Assembly: GCA_000507305.1 (NCBI GenBank)
Contig: DF239274.1
Span: 123,187 to 187,186 of the forward strand
Length of the DNA: 64,000 nucleotides
DNA from: Breviolum minutum Mf 1.05b.01
Lineage: Eukaryota > Sar > Dinophyceae > Suessiales > Symbiodiniaceae
Reading direction: 5' to 3'
The first letter of the stretch is position 1. Each line of letters opens with the position of its first letter. Shown here piece after piece: positions 11,098-22,519 of this stretch. The position numbers and the translations under genes were made by a program. The notes beneath the pieces were generated by a model, which saw only the letters and a list, made by a program, of their open reading frames with translations, was not told the DNA's origin and did no database searches.

Positions 11098-11233
11098 CAC
11101 CCCTCCCAGAAACTAACAGCAAACGCACCTGCCATGTTGAAAACGAGGCCCCCCGAAAAGGGAAACAATTCGTTTGTCCAACCATCCGCTTTTTAGGTGC
11201 GAACATATGAACGTATTAGTTTCAGGGAGGGTA
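11098..11233. repeat. family C MITE copy
   Basis: Left ccctcccagaaactaacag and right ctattagtttcagggaggGTA-like end (…tattagtttcagggagggta). Internal cgcacctg / caggtgcg-type pairing is partly kept. Confidence 0.75.
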
Positions 11234-11530
11234 GTAGCAACAGTTCCCCTACACTGTCCCGCTACCAACTCAGTTCTTCGCATCTTCGATTCCCCAACTT
11301 GCATCACCAACTTACTTCCAAGCTTTGTTCGGAAAAAAAAACTGTTTTAGCTCGGAAAAGGAAACGTACCAAAAAGCGAAAAACTCATCAAAAAGGATCA
11401 GATTTCATCCCTGCGGATTTTTTGTAAAACCAAAAAATGGACAGTTCCCTTTAATGTGGGGAAAACCTGTTGGGTGAGGTAAAAGGTAAAAAGAAACAAG
11501 TCTGTCAAAAGTCAACTCCGAGAAAACTCC

Positions 11531-11682
11531 TACAAGGTGGTCCCTTTTCGCCGATCGTGATACATGGAGTTAAAAAAAACCTCTTTAAATGGCCGAAAAT
11601 AAAGGGGTAACTGCATGGTGTTATTTCAACCCTATACGTGGAGTGATAACCTTACTTATTACTGGCAGGGGCCCACCTGATA
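11531..11682. repeat. family E MITE copy
   Basis: TACAAGGTGGTCCC at the left and ggcaggggcccacctgata at the right. The internal aaatggccgaaaataaagggg and ggagtgataacc blocks match other E copies. Confidence 0.75.
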
Positions 11683-12276
11683 GCACTTTTCTGTTACAGC
11701 AACCCAGGTATCCAGTATTTGTTCGAAGGCCATGGCACCGACTTATGCGCATAGACCTCCTGACCGCACATCATATACACCTGGCGGGGTCAAGCTAAGG
11801 GAATGATGTCACCATCGAACGCAGCTTGTTTTTGGAAGCTAAATCTGGTATAGTGGCACTTGAACGTATTGGAACCTGCTTGCTTTCACGGTGAATCGAT
11901 GACAAATCTCGCCTTTATCTTGTTTTAAGTTACATCTCACATCAAATGTGTAGTTCCCACAAAAAACGGCTCATTTGTCAAGAATTCCAACCCGGACCCC
12001 CCCAAAAAAAACGGCACAAAATCTAGTGCTCGGAACTACCCCCCGGGCCCCAGGATGCAATCGTCACCACCAGGACTATTCCATTTTTTGGCTTGGGAAT
12101 CCCAACATAAACCTTCATTTGTGACTGGCATACTGGGTTGAGGGTAGACCGAATCTATGGCTATGATCCAATGATACGTGAGAGATTGAATCACCAACAT
12201 GTTCAGGTACACAAAGTGGAGGAATCCTGAACTTTATTTTCCGCTATTCAATCGTTAGACATCATGCAATGGGTCA

Positions 12277-12795
12277 TTGAAGCTTGATCTGTGTTTTTTC
12301 ATGATTTCACTGGAGATTGATTTGTTGATCATGACAAGTTTTCAAGCGCTGCTTCCATTTTTCACATGCTTTGGCCATTGTAAATCCGGCCGACGTTATC
12401 TCAAAAATGCCTTTCAAACCCACCTGCGTACATACATTGTTTGTTGCCTGCGTTTAGAATTTTTTGGGTCTCCACTCAATTTTTTTCAGCCCTTACATGA
12501 TTCACAAAACTTTTGGTTTGCTCAAAAATGTTGTAGAGTAAAAGCCTTTTGTGTTCAAGAGCAAAGAAGTCTCATTGATGAAATCTACCAAGAGCACCAA
12601 ATAAACAAAAAACACCGAAACTTTGCAAACAAAATGACAACACAAGCCGCACAGGCGGCCACAAACTCACAAGACGCATCTAAGCAGCAACTCTTACAAA
12701 ATATAAAGAATGTGCAAACAGAAAACACTCAGATTGTGTGTCTTGGCGGGAGGGTAGAAAAAGAAAATAAGGGGGGTCAACAAAAACAAGGGTGA
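12277..12795 (+). CDS. long open frame, possible first exon at 12634
   Basis: A 172-codon open frame. The part after about 12540 looks most like protein: EQRSLIDEIYQEHQINKKHR, then an ATG in good context at 12634 giving MTTQAAQAATNSQDASKQQL, polar and helix-forming. Either an exon starts after acceptor agagtaaaag, or translation starts at 12634. A possible donor lies near GGGAGG|GTAGAA at about 12759. The first 90 codons are less protein-like. No family recognised. Confidence 0.35.
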   Translation: MKLDLCFFMISLEIDLLIMTSFQALLPFFTCFGHCKSGRRYLKNAFQTHLRTYIVCCLRLEFFGSPLNFFQPLHDSQNFWFAQKCCRVKAFCVQEQRSLIDEIYQEHQINKKHRNFANKMTTQAAQAATNSQDASKQQLLQNIKNVQTENTQIVCLGGRVEKENKGGQQKQG

Positions 12796-12860
12796 GGTTC
12801 GGGCGGGGGTCAACAAAAAAAACCGGGGGTTCAAAAAAAATCAATTCCCCCCACTCCCAC

Positions 12861-12965
12861 TACACCCCGGAAGATTGACATGGAACATGATCATGGAGGT
12901 TTGGAAGATCATTTTCCTTTCTAAATGGGTGATTGGTATGTTCCATGTTAATCTTCCAGGGTGTA
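12861..12965. repeat. family C MITE, long-palindrome subtype
   Basis: TACACCCCGGAAGATTGACA and inverted tgttaatcttccagggtgta, with an additional inner pair ttggaagatcattttccttt. Closely related to the copy at 62246. Confidence 0.85.
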
Positions 12966-13105
12966 GTCTTGGTTTCTCTGAAAGCCCCAAAAAACAAATC
13001 GCCCCCCGAACGCCAAATAACGGGGGTCCCCGCCTCCTTGCAGGCGATGGAACCCGCCGAACGCTCGGCATCGAACTTTCGTAGCTGACCCACGTAGAAA
13101 GGCTC
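12966..13105 (-). CDS. degenerate cold-shock-domain-like exon
   Basis: After acceptor ggcgggtcag the frame reads EPFYVGQLRKFDAERSAG and on through SIACKEA, then GGDLFFGAF. The order (G-x-L-R-K-F-D ... I-A-C ... G-D-L-F-F) follows the cold-shock strands, but the RNP1 glycine/aromatic core (here RSAGSI) and the usual His after the second motif are missing. CpG content is high, typical of exons here. It runs directly into a family C MITE. It could be a diverged paralogue or a decaying copy of the gene at 0.4-1.0 kb. Confidence 0.35.
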
Positions 13106-13554
13106 CTGACCCGCCCCACCCACGTCGTTTGACAGGTTGAGGTGTTTTGGTTTGGAACAGGTTAGGGTAGGGTATAGTTCCAATGGGTATCACTGTTTTT
13201 CACCCCTATGAATTGCCTTATCACTGGGTTATTTTCCCTGGAAATTTCACATGTTGAAGCCCAAAATCATAGAGGTTTGCTTTGGATTTTAGCTTTTCAA
13301 TTGGGTGATTTTTGGGTTCCAGCCGTTGATTTTCCAAGGTGTATTTAAAAAACAGTCCCTGTACACAGTAGGGTCCGTACGAAACAAACGAGAAATGATC
13401 CAATCACTTCTCTCGTGTGTTCCGGTTTGCATCGTTTCCTGACTTCGAAAGATTCCCCAGGTTGGCATCCTCTAAACAAAGTTACCACCTTTTTGGCCAA
13501 AACTCCGCGCAGGTTAATGAGAAGGTAAAGCCGTTGAAAGCAACAATTCCCATA

Positions 13555-13645
13555 AATGGTTGGTGGTTTGATTCAACCCATCTGAAAAATATTAGTCAAA
13601 ATGGGAGTCTTCCCCAATTTTCGGGGTGAAAATATTTGAAACCTT
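13555..13645. repeat. family F MITE, partial
   Basis: Contains tggttggtggtttgattcaacccatctgaaaaatattagtcaaaatgg-type sequence shared with 45.4 kb. The right arm is shortened to gaaaccttgg. Confidence 0.6.
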
Positions 13646-13659
13646 GGAAGCTACAGGTC

Positions 13660-14870
13660 CCCAAGGACGTCCCTGGAAGCCCTTCCTTTTTTTCACCTAC
13701 CTGGAATTTCCGATAAGAGTTCGTACCCTTTTTTTTTAGGGCAACTGGAAATACCTGGTTTCAGGGGCCCCTCCAGTTGATGGAAATTAAGGTCGCAACG
13801 GCTGTTTTCCAGCTGTATTAGGTTTTTGGAGTTGGGAATGGAGGAAGCAGACTAAATCTAAGTTAGCTCCAAAAAGTATCAGCTCACTGCATGGCTGCTT
13901 CTTAAACTAGTTGCCCCCACAAAAACTGCTGGAAGCCATACATCTATTTGTTTATTGTTGGAAATAAATCCAATTTTGAGGCCAACAAAAGCTTTAAGGC
14001 ACGGAAAGAGTTCCCCCAACCCCCACAAACCCAAAACCGGCACTATTTTGTTAGAATTGTTTGTGTTACAAGTATTGGCTGGTCATCCCCACATATGGGG
14101 GGGGCCCTGGGGTCCGAACGACTCAACTTCTATGTGCAGCTGAGAGACGCCCGAGCCAATTCGGGCTGAAATCTTGCCTTTTCCTGGCCGAGAAAAATGG
14201 GAAAAATCGCGGGGGGGCGATTCCGAATACCAAGCGCAACGGTATTTCTCCCAGAAATTTTCGGTTCACCGTCAGTTTGGTTCCCAGAACTAAGGAGGGT
14301 TACATGCTACTTGTATAATCTTCAAAAGTCCAAAGCATTTTATAAACAATAACAATAAAAAAGTGGTGATCTTCCGAAACGTTCAAGAGTAATTTTAGAA
14401 TATAGAAATTTTGTGAACAGGTTTGGCCATGGAAACTTGGCCAAGTGGGGCTCCGGGAATAGCACCTGGAAACCCACAATCGCCTGTAGGATGTGGGAAT
14501 GACAGCCTCCAACAGGCAGGTTCACCATCATTATACTAATACCCCCGGTACTTAGGCATGTCCATCAAAATTTGGAAACAACAACAAAATAGGTAGCAAG
14601 TGTGTGTGTGTGTGTTATATTTTCCCCTCTTGAGTGGGTTGCTAGTCCCTTAAATAAGGTGTAAAAACAAAAAGCTTTAGCGAGTCGAACTTACTAAGCT
14701 ACACACCAATGATGCCAAATGGTTTTTCTTGAGCATAGCAAATCACCGTCTTACCTTGTTCCAATCATAAGTGGCTTGGACCAACCCTAGATACTAAGCA
14801 AACCCACTTGGGTAAGATCAGGCTCCCATGATCCAAGTTCCCTTCCCACCAACTACATGTCATTTTAGAG
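13660..14870. other. unassigned stretch with a (GT)n microsatellite
   Basis: No exon stands out. A short (TG)8 run lies near 14598-14614. The GC-rich patch at 14000-14250 gives competing open frames on both strands without usable splice sites. Confidence 0.3.
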
Positions 14871-14873
14871 TTC

Positions 14874-15003
14874 TGCAAGATGGGCCCGAAAAAAAAATGG
14901 CTTTCAGTTTCACTGGGCCTTATTAAAAACTCCGAAAGAAGTGGAGTTATAACTATATAACCCTACTTATGATTAGTCTTTTGGGAGGAGCCCATCTTTG
15001 TGG
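14874..15003. repeat. family E MITE, degenerate
   Basis: gcaagatgggcccg and inverted gagcccatctttgtgg flank the family E interior (ggagttataact, ccctacttatga). Confidence 0.6.
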
Positions 15004-15132
15004 AGCCAACCAGGAATCCACTCCAAGTTTTGGAGGGCCTTTGGCTTTGCCTTTCATCATGCCTCGTTTTAACGGAGCCCGAATCGCCGAAATCACAGGG
15101 CTTCTGATTCGCAGTGGCTGGTTTAGGGTACT
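15004..15132 (+). CDS. exon-like fragment between two MITEs
   Basis: An open frame reading LCGANQESTPSFGGPLALPF and then MPRFNGARIAEITGLLIR lies exactly between an E element and an M element. No splice sites are visible except those that the flanking elements could supply. It may be a coding segment whose introns are the flanking elements, or a remnant. Confidence 0.3.
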
Positions 15133-15260
15133 TAGAGGTTCAGGATACTTGGTAAGTGGATAGTAACCAGGGTTATAACCTCTATAAGTGGATCATATGT
15201 CCCCTAACTAGGGTTATAAACCTACATATAACCAGTTAGTAAGTATCCTGAACCTCAGTA
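15133..15260. repeat. family M MITE copy 1
   Basis: TAGAGGTTCAGGATACTT and inverted aagtatcctgaacctcagta. The interior has a second inverted pair around gggttataacc. Confidence 0.85.
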
Positions 15261-16210
15261 TGGATTCAAAGGGGCAGTTGTACTGATTCTACCGTGAATT
15301 TGCATACTTTACCCGGAGTTCATGTATAGTTGAAATCCCAAAAATAGGGACCACTATGGGATTTCTCTTATAAAAAAATGTGCTTCTTAACCCCTTTATT
15401 TCTGGTGGGGGTATTTTTGGATTTGGTCGGTACTTCCAGTGGGTGATAAAGCCTAGGCATATCCCCAGGATGGAAATCCTGTTCCATCCAGGGTTTTTTG
15501 GTGGAAAAGAACCTGAAAATCACCAAACTGGAACCTGACCAGGAATCATAATGGAATCATATCTCCGGCGACCCGAAATGGAACCCAAAAAAAAATCAGA
15601 TCTTTCCAACTACGGGCCGGGCGATTTTTTTGCATGAGCCCACAACAAACAAAACCTTTTCCATATCCCATTCCACGATACTGCTTGGTTAAGACTTCTC
15701 ATGTTTGGCGACTTCATCCCCGAAAGAAAACACACCACAGTCGTGACATACTCCCCCAACATCAAAACTGACCCAAACAACCAGAACCCCCCTTGGCCAT
15801 TTCACTGTTGAACAACACCATTTCGAGGATTTTAGCATTCACATGTATAAAGGTTTGGAAAACACAATGACAGGTAGTTTGCGAGTGGCAAATCAGGAAA
15901 CACCAACTTTCCTTCCCTATATATATATATATAGTAGTAGTTCTTATCTCTGAAACTAACGAATGATTAAAAAAAACAGACAAGACATTTCCTTGCCATA
16001 AATTTCCTTACTAAGCTCCACTACCATCACTTGATCGCCCCACAAAAATTTCCGCCACAAATCGCCAAGCCACTCATGTCGCCACCCCAACCTTTCGCAC
16101 CCTTGCCCCAGTCGCCCATACCTTTGGGAGAGAGGTGAAGCAATCAATCTGGTTGGAGGTTTTGTGGGGAGTTTTGAGGCGGAAGTAAGGGCGTAATCAA
16201 CGAATGGTCG

Positions 16211-16321
16211 ATTGGTGGTTTGGGCCCGGTGGTTTGGGATTCGAATTGGGTGCCCCTATGTAACAATCCCTTTCATAAGGGGATCCCAGGAATCCAAACC
16301 ACCGGGCCCCAAACCACCAAT
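16211..16321. repeat. family Q palindromic element
   Basis: ttggtggtttgggcccggtg and inverted caccgggccccaaaccaccaa form an almost perfect 30-base stem. I saw only one copy in this window. Confidence 0.8.
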
Positions 16322-16329
16322 TATCCATT

Positions 16330-17200
16330 AGCTGACGTAAGGGTAAAAGCATTAAAAAAATTGAAACCACCGCCTAGGTGTAGCCATTTCCTTCAAATCA
16401 TTTCGTGTACTGTACGATTTTTTGGAGGCAACGAGCGGCTTTAGTTGTAAACTTGATGGACACTAAAAAAGGAACCTGTTTTCGAGCTCTACCCTCCTCA
16501 AAACAAATGCACCAAAATCCCAGCAAGATCCACCTTCCCGACAACCATGCGTTTTGGTTATTTTTTGGGAGGTTTTGGTCAATTTCCATGACGATTTCGT
16601 GTCTTCACTGCCTTCAGAAGTTTCAAATCACCGGTTTTTCCACTGTTCCACTCCAAGCCAAGAAGCCTCCACCCATTCCACCCATCATGTCCTGAGATTT
16701 GAGGCCCGAAAATTCGTGTGCCACTTGTTACAGTCATGCCGCCGTTTTGCATGGAAAAAAAACACACAAACAAACAAAACATCACATGAACCCATAAAAT
16801 CCCGGTTGGTTAAGGGTTAAGGTTCCGGGGATCCTGATTTCATGGTTTATTAGAAACCAGATATCAGAAGATCCAGGGTTTTTTTCTGGCCGATAGGACT
16901 TTAATTTATCACCATGAGTCCCACTGGCCTACACCTGGGGTTTATCTTTCTTTTTGTTGAGGTGTAATAATTCTACCCAATATCAAAAGATTGTGACTCC
17001 CTTTACATAAAATGGTCTTCAATTGTGGAAACACAAAAAAAACATGTCACGTTTGAACCTTTTCCCCAACCCCGCGTTTTTGAATGTGGTGAGGAGATTC
17101 TCAACTGGTGGTGAGAATCTTATGCAGCCTATATACCCTTTGGGGATTCTTGCCAAAGGGTTCTGGTTTTTGATTGAATACTCACCTTCCAACAAACACA
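16330..17200. other. repeat debris, no firm gene
   Basis: Includes a copy of the 'family O' repeat at 16797-16890 (aaatcccggttggtt...ccggggatcctgat) that recurs at 20473-20600. Open frames at 16400-16820 overlap on both strands and are not convincing. Confidence 0.35.
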
Positions 17201-17206
17201 CTATCA

Positions 17207-17321
17207 GGGTGTTTCCAAAAATAGTGGGTTTTCCCCCCAAATCATCCATTTGAATTGGGTTTTCCATTATTTTCACCATCCATTTTTGGGGTAAAATCCC
17301 CCTATTTTTGGAAACACCCCA
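17207..17321. repeat. family J MITE copy 1
   Basis: gggtgtttccaaaaatag and inverted ctatttttggaaacacccc, with internal aatcatccatttga / caccatccattttt. Also at 39.2 and 59.75 kb. Confidence 0.85.
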
Positions 17322-17472
17322 ATCAAAACCCATCAGAGAGATTCTCTTCATTGATGTCCACTCTAAATGGCAAATGTTTGGGGAAAATTGATAGACAATG
17401 GATGTTGAAACAGGCCCAAAACGAACACACTTCCGACACTTCAAATAAAAGAACACACGAGAGAATGAAGTA

Positions 17473-17580
17473 TACCCTGGAAGTAACATGGCACCTGAAA
17501 AGATGCTATCCTAAAAGAAAAAGTCATCTTCCAACCATCAATGTTCAGGTGTAAACTCGCTGTTAGTTTCAGGGAGGGTT
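17473..17580. repeat. family C MITE copy
   Basis: TACCCTGGAAGTAACATGGC at the left and gctgttagtttcagggaggg at the right. Core aaaaagtcatcttccaaccatcaat. Confidence 0.8.
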
Positions 17581-17630
17581 TTTTCCAATAAGTCTAAAGC
17601 GTTTTGTATGTGATTTACATAGCTCTGGAA

Positions 17631-17873
17631 CTAAAAACGCCCATTCACATCGCATTCAATGGGATTTGCGGGAGTACCGTCCATATGCATAGAGGATCCA
17701 CAGTGTTTTTGTTGCATCCAAGAATCCCCTTTGCCCATCCCACCTTTACAACCCATTCCTTTGCCCATGCCGCCCATGCCGCCCATACCCATGCCACCAC
17801 CCATGCAGCCACCCATGCCACCCATACCCATACCGCCACCCATGCAACCACCCATTCCTTTTCCTTGGGCGGA
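17631..17873 (-). CDS. Met/Gly-rich repeat protein, terminal exon
   Basis: After acceptor cccaaaaaaag-type sequence (ag at 17875-17874) the frame reads SAQGKGMGGCMGGGMGMG, continues with alternating GM, GGM and GGC repeats, then KGDSWMQQKHCGSSMHMDG, and stops at TAG 17633-17631. About 50 residues are almost only Gly, Met, Cys and Lys. Such tracts are unstructured or metal/thiol-reactive in known proteins, but function cannot be assigned. A related Met-rich segment with the same QGKGMG motif lies at 19405-19473 on the same strand and is the likely upstream exon. Confidence 0.5.
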   Translation of the reverse strand, partial: SAQGKGMGGCMGGGMGMGGMGGCMGGGMGMGGMGGMGKGMGCKGGMGKGDSWMQQKHCGSSMHMDGTPANPIECDVNGRF

Positions 17874-18233
17874 CTTTTTTTGCTGGCGAAAAAGGGAGGT
17901 TCAAATTCATCCGGGGTTGTGAAGTTGTACTTCTGTACCCCTCAAATGACAGTTCATGAAATATTGGTTGTTTAATTGGGAATTTTGATAGTCAGTTATG
18001 TCAGTCATTTCATTGCATTATTCATACAATCATATAATACATGATAACATATCATATGTATACACCATACACATATACATGTTCTTTGAGCGAGTTTGTT
18101 TCAACCCATTTTCCAACCCATCTGGCCCAAATTATTTTTTTTTGCGAGAAAAAACAATCCAGAACTTGCTGCCCCTATTGTCTTTTCATGGGCCAAAATC
18201 AGGGACCTCCAAAGAACTCTCATCAACAAAAGT

Positions 18234-18327
18234 TACCCTCCAGGGAACTAACATATCTCACCAATGAGAAAGGAAACTCATCTTCCCAACTGCCTTTGGA
18301 TGGGATATGTTAGTTCCCAGGAGGGTA
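18234..18327. repeat. family A MITE copy
   Basis: TACCCTCCAGGGAACTAACA...TATGTTAGTTCCCAGGAGGGTA. Core gagaaaggaaactcatcttcc. Confidence 0.9.
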
Positions 18328-18416
18328 GTGGGTTTGGGGTACGTACTGCATTTCGAAAGTAGCAGTGTTTGAAATGATATCTTTTTCACCTCAACGAATC
18401 TAAAATCAACAAAAGT

Positions 18417-18552
18417 TTCAGGTACCTAAAATGGAGGAATTCTGAACCTTATTTTCAGCTATTTTAGGGGTGGGGAAATTCCCTTACATAAGCCGTATCC
18501 ATACAGCTTATATAGGTGAGGATTCCTCCATTTTAGGTACAGTACCCGAAAT
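18417..18552. repeat. family N MITE
   Basis: ttcaggtacctaaaatggagg and inverted cctccattttaggtac. A related left half occurs at 12205-12245 (caggtacacaaagtggagga). Confidence 0.8.
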
Positions 18553-19209
18553 GTTTGGTGATCTCATGGATGATGGACCCGATGTTCAGAGGCAAACCAC
18601 CCCAATCTCTACAGGATCCTCACTTGTAAAAGAAGCTGATTGAGGTTGATGGTTGTTCGGTAGAAAACCCCACATAATGATCATACCTTTTATACGGAAT
18701 TAAAATGAATCGTAAAAAACCAACAACCTCAGCCACAAAACGGTTGAGTAGGTTATTTCTTAGACATGCCCATCATCTTCTGGAAACTTCAAATGTTTGT
18801 AAGGAACAAAAACCACAAGACCTTTTTTCGAAATGGAAACAAATTCGCCAACCGACAACGTCTACAAAGGGTTGAGTTAGTATGGGGGCACCAAATCGAT
18901 TCATTAAGGAGGTGGGGGTTTCAGAACCTCTGTACCACCCGGGTGGTACCTCCAAGTACCTTCATCAAAACTGCCCCCCCACAAGTAGCTGTGAAGGTTC
19001 ACAAGCTCTTATGTTTAAGAAACTGAAAGGGAGCCTGCTGTCAGTATATACAAGAAGTAATTGAATCGAAAAGGATCCTGGATATCTTCCATACTGCCAC
19101 AGAAACAATGGAATCAAGAAATCTTTAGATATGCAGATATAGATATTGTAACAATGTATAGACAGTATATACATATATGTACATGTATGTGTATATATAT
19201 ATAATTATA

Positions 19210-19314
19210 TACACCCTCTGGTAAACTAACATAGCAATGGAATATCCCTATGTTTAATAGGAAATACATCTTCAATCCGGGTCCAGCCTGCTATGTTAGA
19301 TTACCGGAGTTGTA
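19210..19314. repeat. family H MITE copy 1
   Basis: TACACCCTCTGGTAAACTAAC and inverted gctatgttagattaccggag...GTA, with core aggaaatacatcttcaatcc. Confidence 0.8.
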
Positions 19315-19404
19315 TCTATATTTCTACCCTCAACGAACCCTGCTTCAAGATATCTTGCCCCAAGTAATCCACCAGGTCCATCCACAAAAATGATCCAAGT
19401 ATCC

Positions 19405-19473
19405 CTGAAATCCCATGCCTTTGCCTTGCATGGGACCTCCCATGCAGGGACTTTGCATTGGCATCATCGCCAT
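19405..19473 (-). CDS. Met-rich exon, probable start of the Met/Gly gene
   Basis: ATG at 19473 opens MAMMPMQSPCMGGPMQGKGM, then GFQ. The QGKGMG motif and Met/Gly/Cys bias match the exon at 17631-17873 on the same strand, so I read the two as parts of one gene with an intron of about 1.5 kb, or as two paralogous pieces. The donor is not clear (the sequence after TTTCAG is GGATAC), so additional exons may lie between. Confidence 0.4.
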
Positions 19474-19569
19474 GGCGCTCCGGCCCGGCCAAAGGCGTCG
19501 GGTGCGTCACTAAAAAGGTCAGCTTAGAGCGAAAAACATCCAGGGAGAATTGGTTTCTGAAAGAAAAGA

Positions 19570-19620
19570 GATCTTTGTCGTCGTCGTCGTCATCATCATC
19601 ATCATCATCAATGATAATAA
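19570..19620. repeat. (TCG/TCA)n microsatellite
   Basis: tcgtcgtcgtcg followed by tcatcatca units. On the plus strand it would read poly-Ser. Confidence 0.9.
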
Positions 19621-19639
19621 TAGTAATAACTAATAACCG

Positions 19640-21120
19640 TTAATAACCATCATCAAAAACAACCCCGCTAAAAAACGCCGTGCTTTCCAGAGATTCCGGT
19701 TTCGGGTAAACCCAGCTCCTAAATCTCCTAAGTTGACCCAATCAAACTAGGAAGAAACCTCTGAAACCTGTGGAAAACAAACCACCAGATGTTCAGCAAA
19801 ATGATTGGCAAAATTTCTGCTACCAAACGAAAAGATTGGTGGAAGGTGTTTTTTTTGGGGGTTGGCACCTTGGGGGGAAGAGGATTGGGACCCCAATCCA
19901 AAAAACCATCCAATCCTGTCATTTGTGTTTCTACTTGGCGGTTGAAACCAACCCAACTGCAAGTATCGGACTGCAAGTTCTCAAATTGGATCCATCATTT
20001 CCCCCAAGGATTGAGATGAAAAAACAGCTCAAATGTTTGAAACCACAAACTAGAGGAAGGTTTTTAGCAACGCACATAGGGATGAACTGGTGGCTTGTTA
20101 GCATGCTGTGGATCTTTTTTGGGAGTCTTGGGATTGGGGTGGTTGGGAAGCTAGGTGTCGATGTCAAATGTGTTACTGAGATTTGTTTCTTAGGATACAC
20201 TTTGTAGTAGTGTCATGAAACCAACCAACCGGGTCAGCCCGAAAACAAAAATCTCCACCCCTTGGAAAACAATCACTAGGCAGGGGTCATGAAAAAAAAA
20301 CAACCCAAACTTCATGCACTAGTCCACGGGAAATCCCTCAAATTTACCATACATGATCCCCCGCAAATAGGTAATGATCCATGATCCCTGCTAGGTCACT
20401 AGGTCACTAGCATCGATTCACAAAAAGGTCCTCGGGTTTTAAATGTCGCCCCAGGGAAACGTTCCCCCGCAACCATGAAATCCCGGTTGGTTCAGGTCCC
20501 GGGGTCCTGATAGCTAATGGCTTATGAAATATCTAATCCCTTGATAATCACTGCGTTGCATAATCTCCTAGGTACCGCAAATAATCAGGGGGCCCTGATG
20601 AAAACAGACTACCATCTCCTAGCTTAGACTTTTATATACATTTTTAATACATATACAGATACATATATACACATATAATATATATATATATATATATCCC
20701 CCAAAGTCGCTTTTCAAAGATACAAAACATGAATTTCCCTCGTAAAAAAAAAACATCAAAAACATCCAACTCGACCCAACCTCTCCAGGGAGTGGTATGA
20801 GATGACAGGCCACAGCGAACTGAGCACTCTTGTCGCCTTTGTTGGAAGGTGGATTTGTCTTAGTTTTCGCTTCCCCCCCCCCCCCCGTTTTGTGGTGTTG
20901 AAAATGAATGACGCTTTAAAAAAACCAACGAGTTCTGAAGGGATATCGGATTTGTACTTTTAAAAAGACAGACAGCAACACAACGATTCCCGAAAAAAAG
21001 TTTGGAAGTTTGGTTTCTTGAATCAATGACAGGTGTTGAGTTGTGGGATATGTGCTTTTTTTTCAAAAATTGTGCCAAACATTTTTCTTCGCTGGGCATT
21101 GTTTCGAATTTGGTTTTGTT
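19640..21120. other. repeat-rich stretch without a firm gene
   Basis: Contains the second 'family O' repeat (20473-20600), a (TA)n run at 20678-20698 and a run of 14 C at 20873-20886. A 145-codon plus-strand frame (19770-20207) is Trp/Gly-rich and lacks splice support. Its centre shares a short block (accatccaatcctgtcattt) with 26665-26690. Confidence 0.35.
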
Positions 21121-21129
21121 GGGCCAACC

Positions 21130-22199
21130 TTGGCCAGGCAGCGTTTGTGGGGCACCTTAAACTCGGACCAATCGGACCAGGTTTTTTTTCTCGGGAAGGA
21201 AACCAGCCGTTTGCTGTTCGTGAAGATTTCCATCTTGTTTGGGGGAAAAACCAGCTATTTCCAGTTGGCTATAAAAATCGTACAGTACGAATTCCTATGT
21301 TTTCCAGGTGGTTGTTTATTTCATGTCCAAGTCCAGCTCGGCTCGTGCAAAAAGTTCTGCTTCTTGCGTCATGTGATCGATAGCCCCTGTGTACTGCATG
21401 TCGTTTTTTTTTCTTTGATCGATAGCCCACTTATGGAACAGGAACATCTTCGTTCTAAGGAGATTTTGACACGCCATCCGGTTGATCCATTTATGATAAC
21501 TGTCTCCAAACCCCAGTTGTAACCATACCTAAAGTAGACATAATTTTTGTATCCCAAATTGAACTTTCTGCTAAACTCTTCAAAAAAGGACTTAGACTCT
21601 TTTCAAACGAACAAATTGTGCCACTTCAAAACAACTCCATGGCTGTTGTCGGGAGTTTCAAGTTCATGGTTTCCCCTTCCATGAATATCAGATATCATGT
21701 TTCCTTCAACTTTTGGCTTCTGAAAACCCAATTTTTCATGATCCACTTATGCAGATCTTTTGTCGCCCCAAAATGTCCGGAAGACCAACGAATCTACGCT
21801 GGGTGAAAACGGTGAGAAGCTACCGTCACCCACCGGCGGTGCCACGCGAAAAACACCACTGAGGATCCCCAACGTGTCATCAAGAAGGGACATAGGTCCA
21901 TGACTTCTGTCGCAACGAAGGTGTTGAGATCATTGAAGAAAGGTTGTTGTGGTTCATCAACCATTGGTTTCCCTTAATAAGGCCGGCAAAAAAAAAACTT
22001 ATTGAACTGTGGGGGTTGTACCTTAGTTTTGGGGGTGGTTTTTGTCAGCCATGAGGTTGGGATTCAACTGAAAGTCATGGTTGATACCTCTCAGATTTGC
22101 ATTGAACCATGGACACGATTTCGTGATATTAAGAACAGAATCTTATCTGATACTGGAAGTTCTTATTTCAACAGAATCTATCATTTCGGAGACTTATAA
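21130..22199 (+). CDS. candidate multi-exon gene, unknown protein
   Basis: Plus-strand open frames run almost continuously. The clearest pieces are 21426-21451 (after a strong pyrimidine-rich acceptor ending gatcgatag; PLMEQEHL), 21517-21668 (after cccag; VTIPKVDIIFVSQIELSAKL and QIVPLQNNSMAVVGSFKF) and 22049-22199 (after tttgtcag; VGIQLKVMVDTSQICIEPW to IYHFGDL and TAA). A 65-base intron joins the first two in phase. The last exon's beta-rich N-terminus vaguely resembles ubiquitin-like folds, but I would not assign it. An earlier part (21130-21380) reads GQAAFVGHLKLGPIGPGFF. Confidence 0.4.
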
Positions 22200-22228
22200 T
22201 CATACAATCCTCAGAAGTTTTTGTTGGA

Positions 22229-22338
22229 TACGCCCCTGAAGTTTAACGAATGGTTCACCTGATAGCGGAGTTTTCTGGAAAAGAAAATTCCAAACTTGGA
22301 AACCCATCATGGCTTCAGTTTCCATTCGTCAAACAGTA
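22229..22338. repeat. family C MITE, degenerate
   Basis: TACGCCCCTGAAGTTTAACG with internal gaaaattccaaacttgg. The right end (cgtcaaacagtagatg) is diverged. Confidence 0.5.
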
Positions 22339-22405
22339 GATGTCTTGTCAATCAAAACATGTTCTTCGACAGTGCTTAAAACGGATCGTAGATTGTCACT
22401 ATGTA

Positions 22406-22519
22406 TACACCCCCTGAAGTTTAATATACTGTAACCCCTGAAAAATGCAGAGTTGCAAAGACGACTTTCATTTTTGGGATGCTACATTTTCAGGGGCTAT
22501 GCTAAAATTCCAGGATGTA
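22406..22519. repeat. family C MITE copy
   Basis: TACACCCCCTGAAGTTTAA and inverted gctatgctaaaattccaggatgta, with inner ccctgaaaaatg / cattttcagggg. Confidence 0.8.

Noticed and set aside
22049-22199. Ubiquitin-like fold
   Set aside because: The strand/helix rhythm is suggestive, but no family-specific residues are visible.
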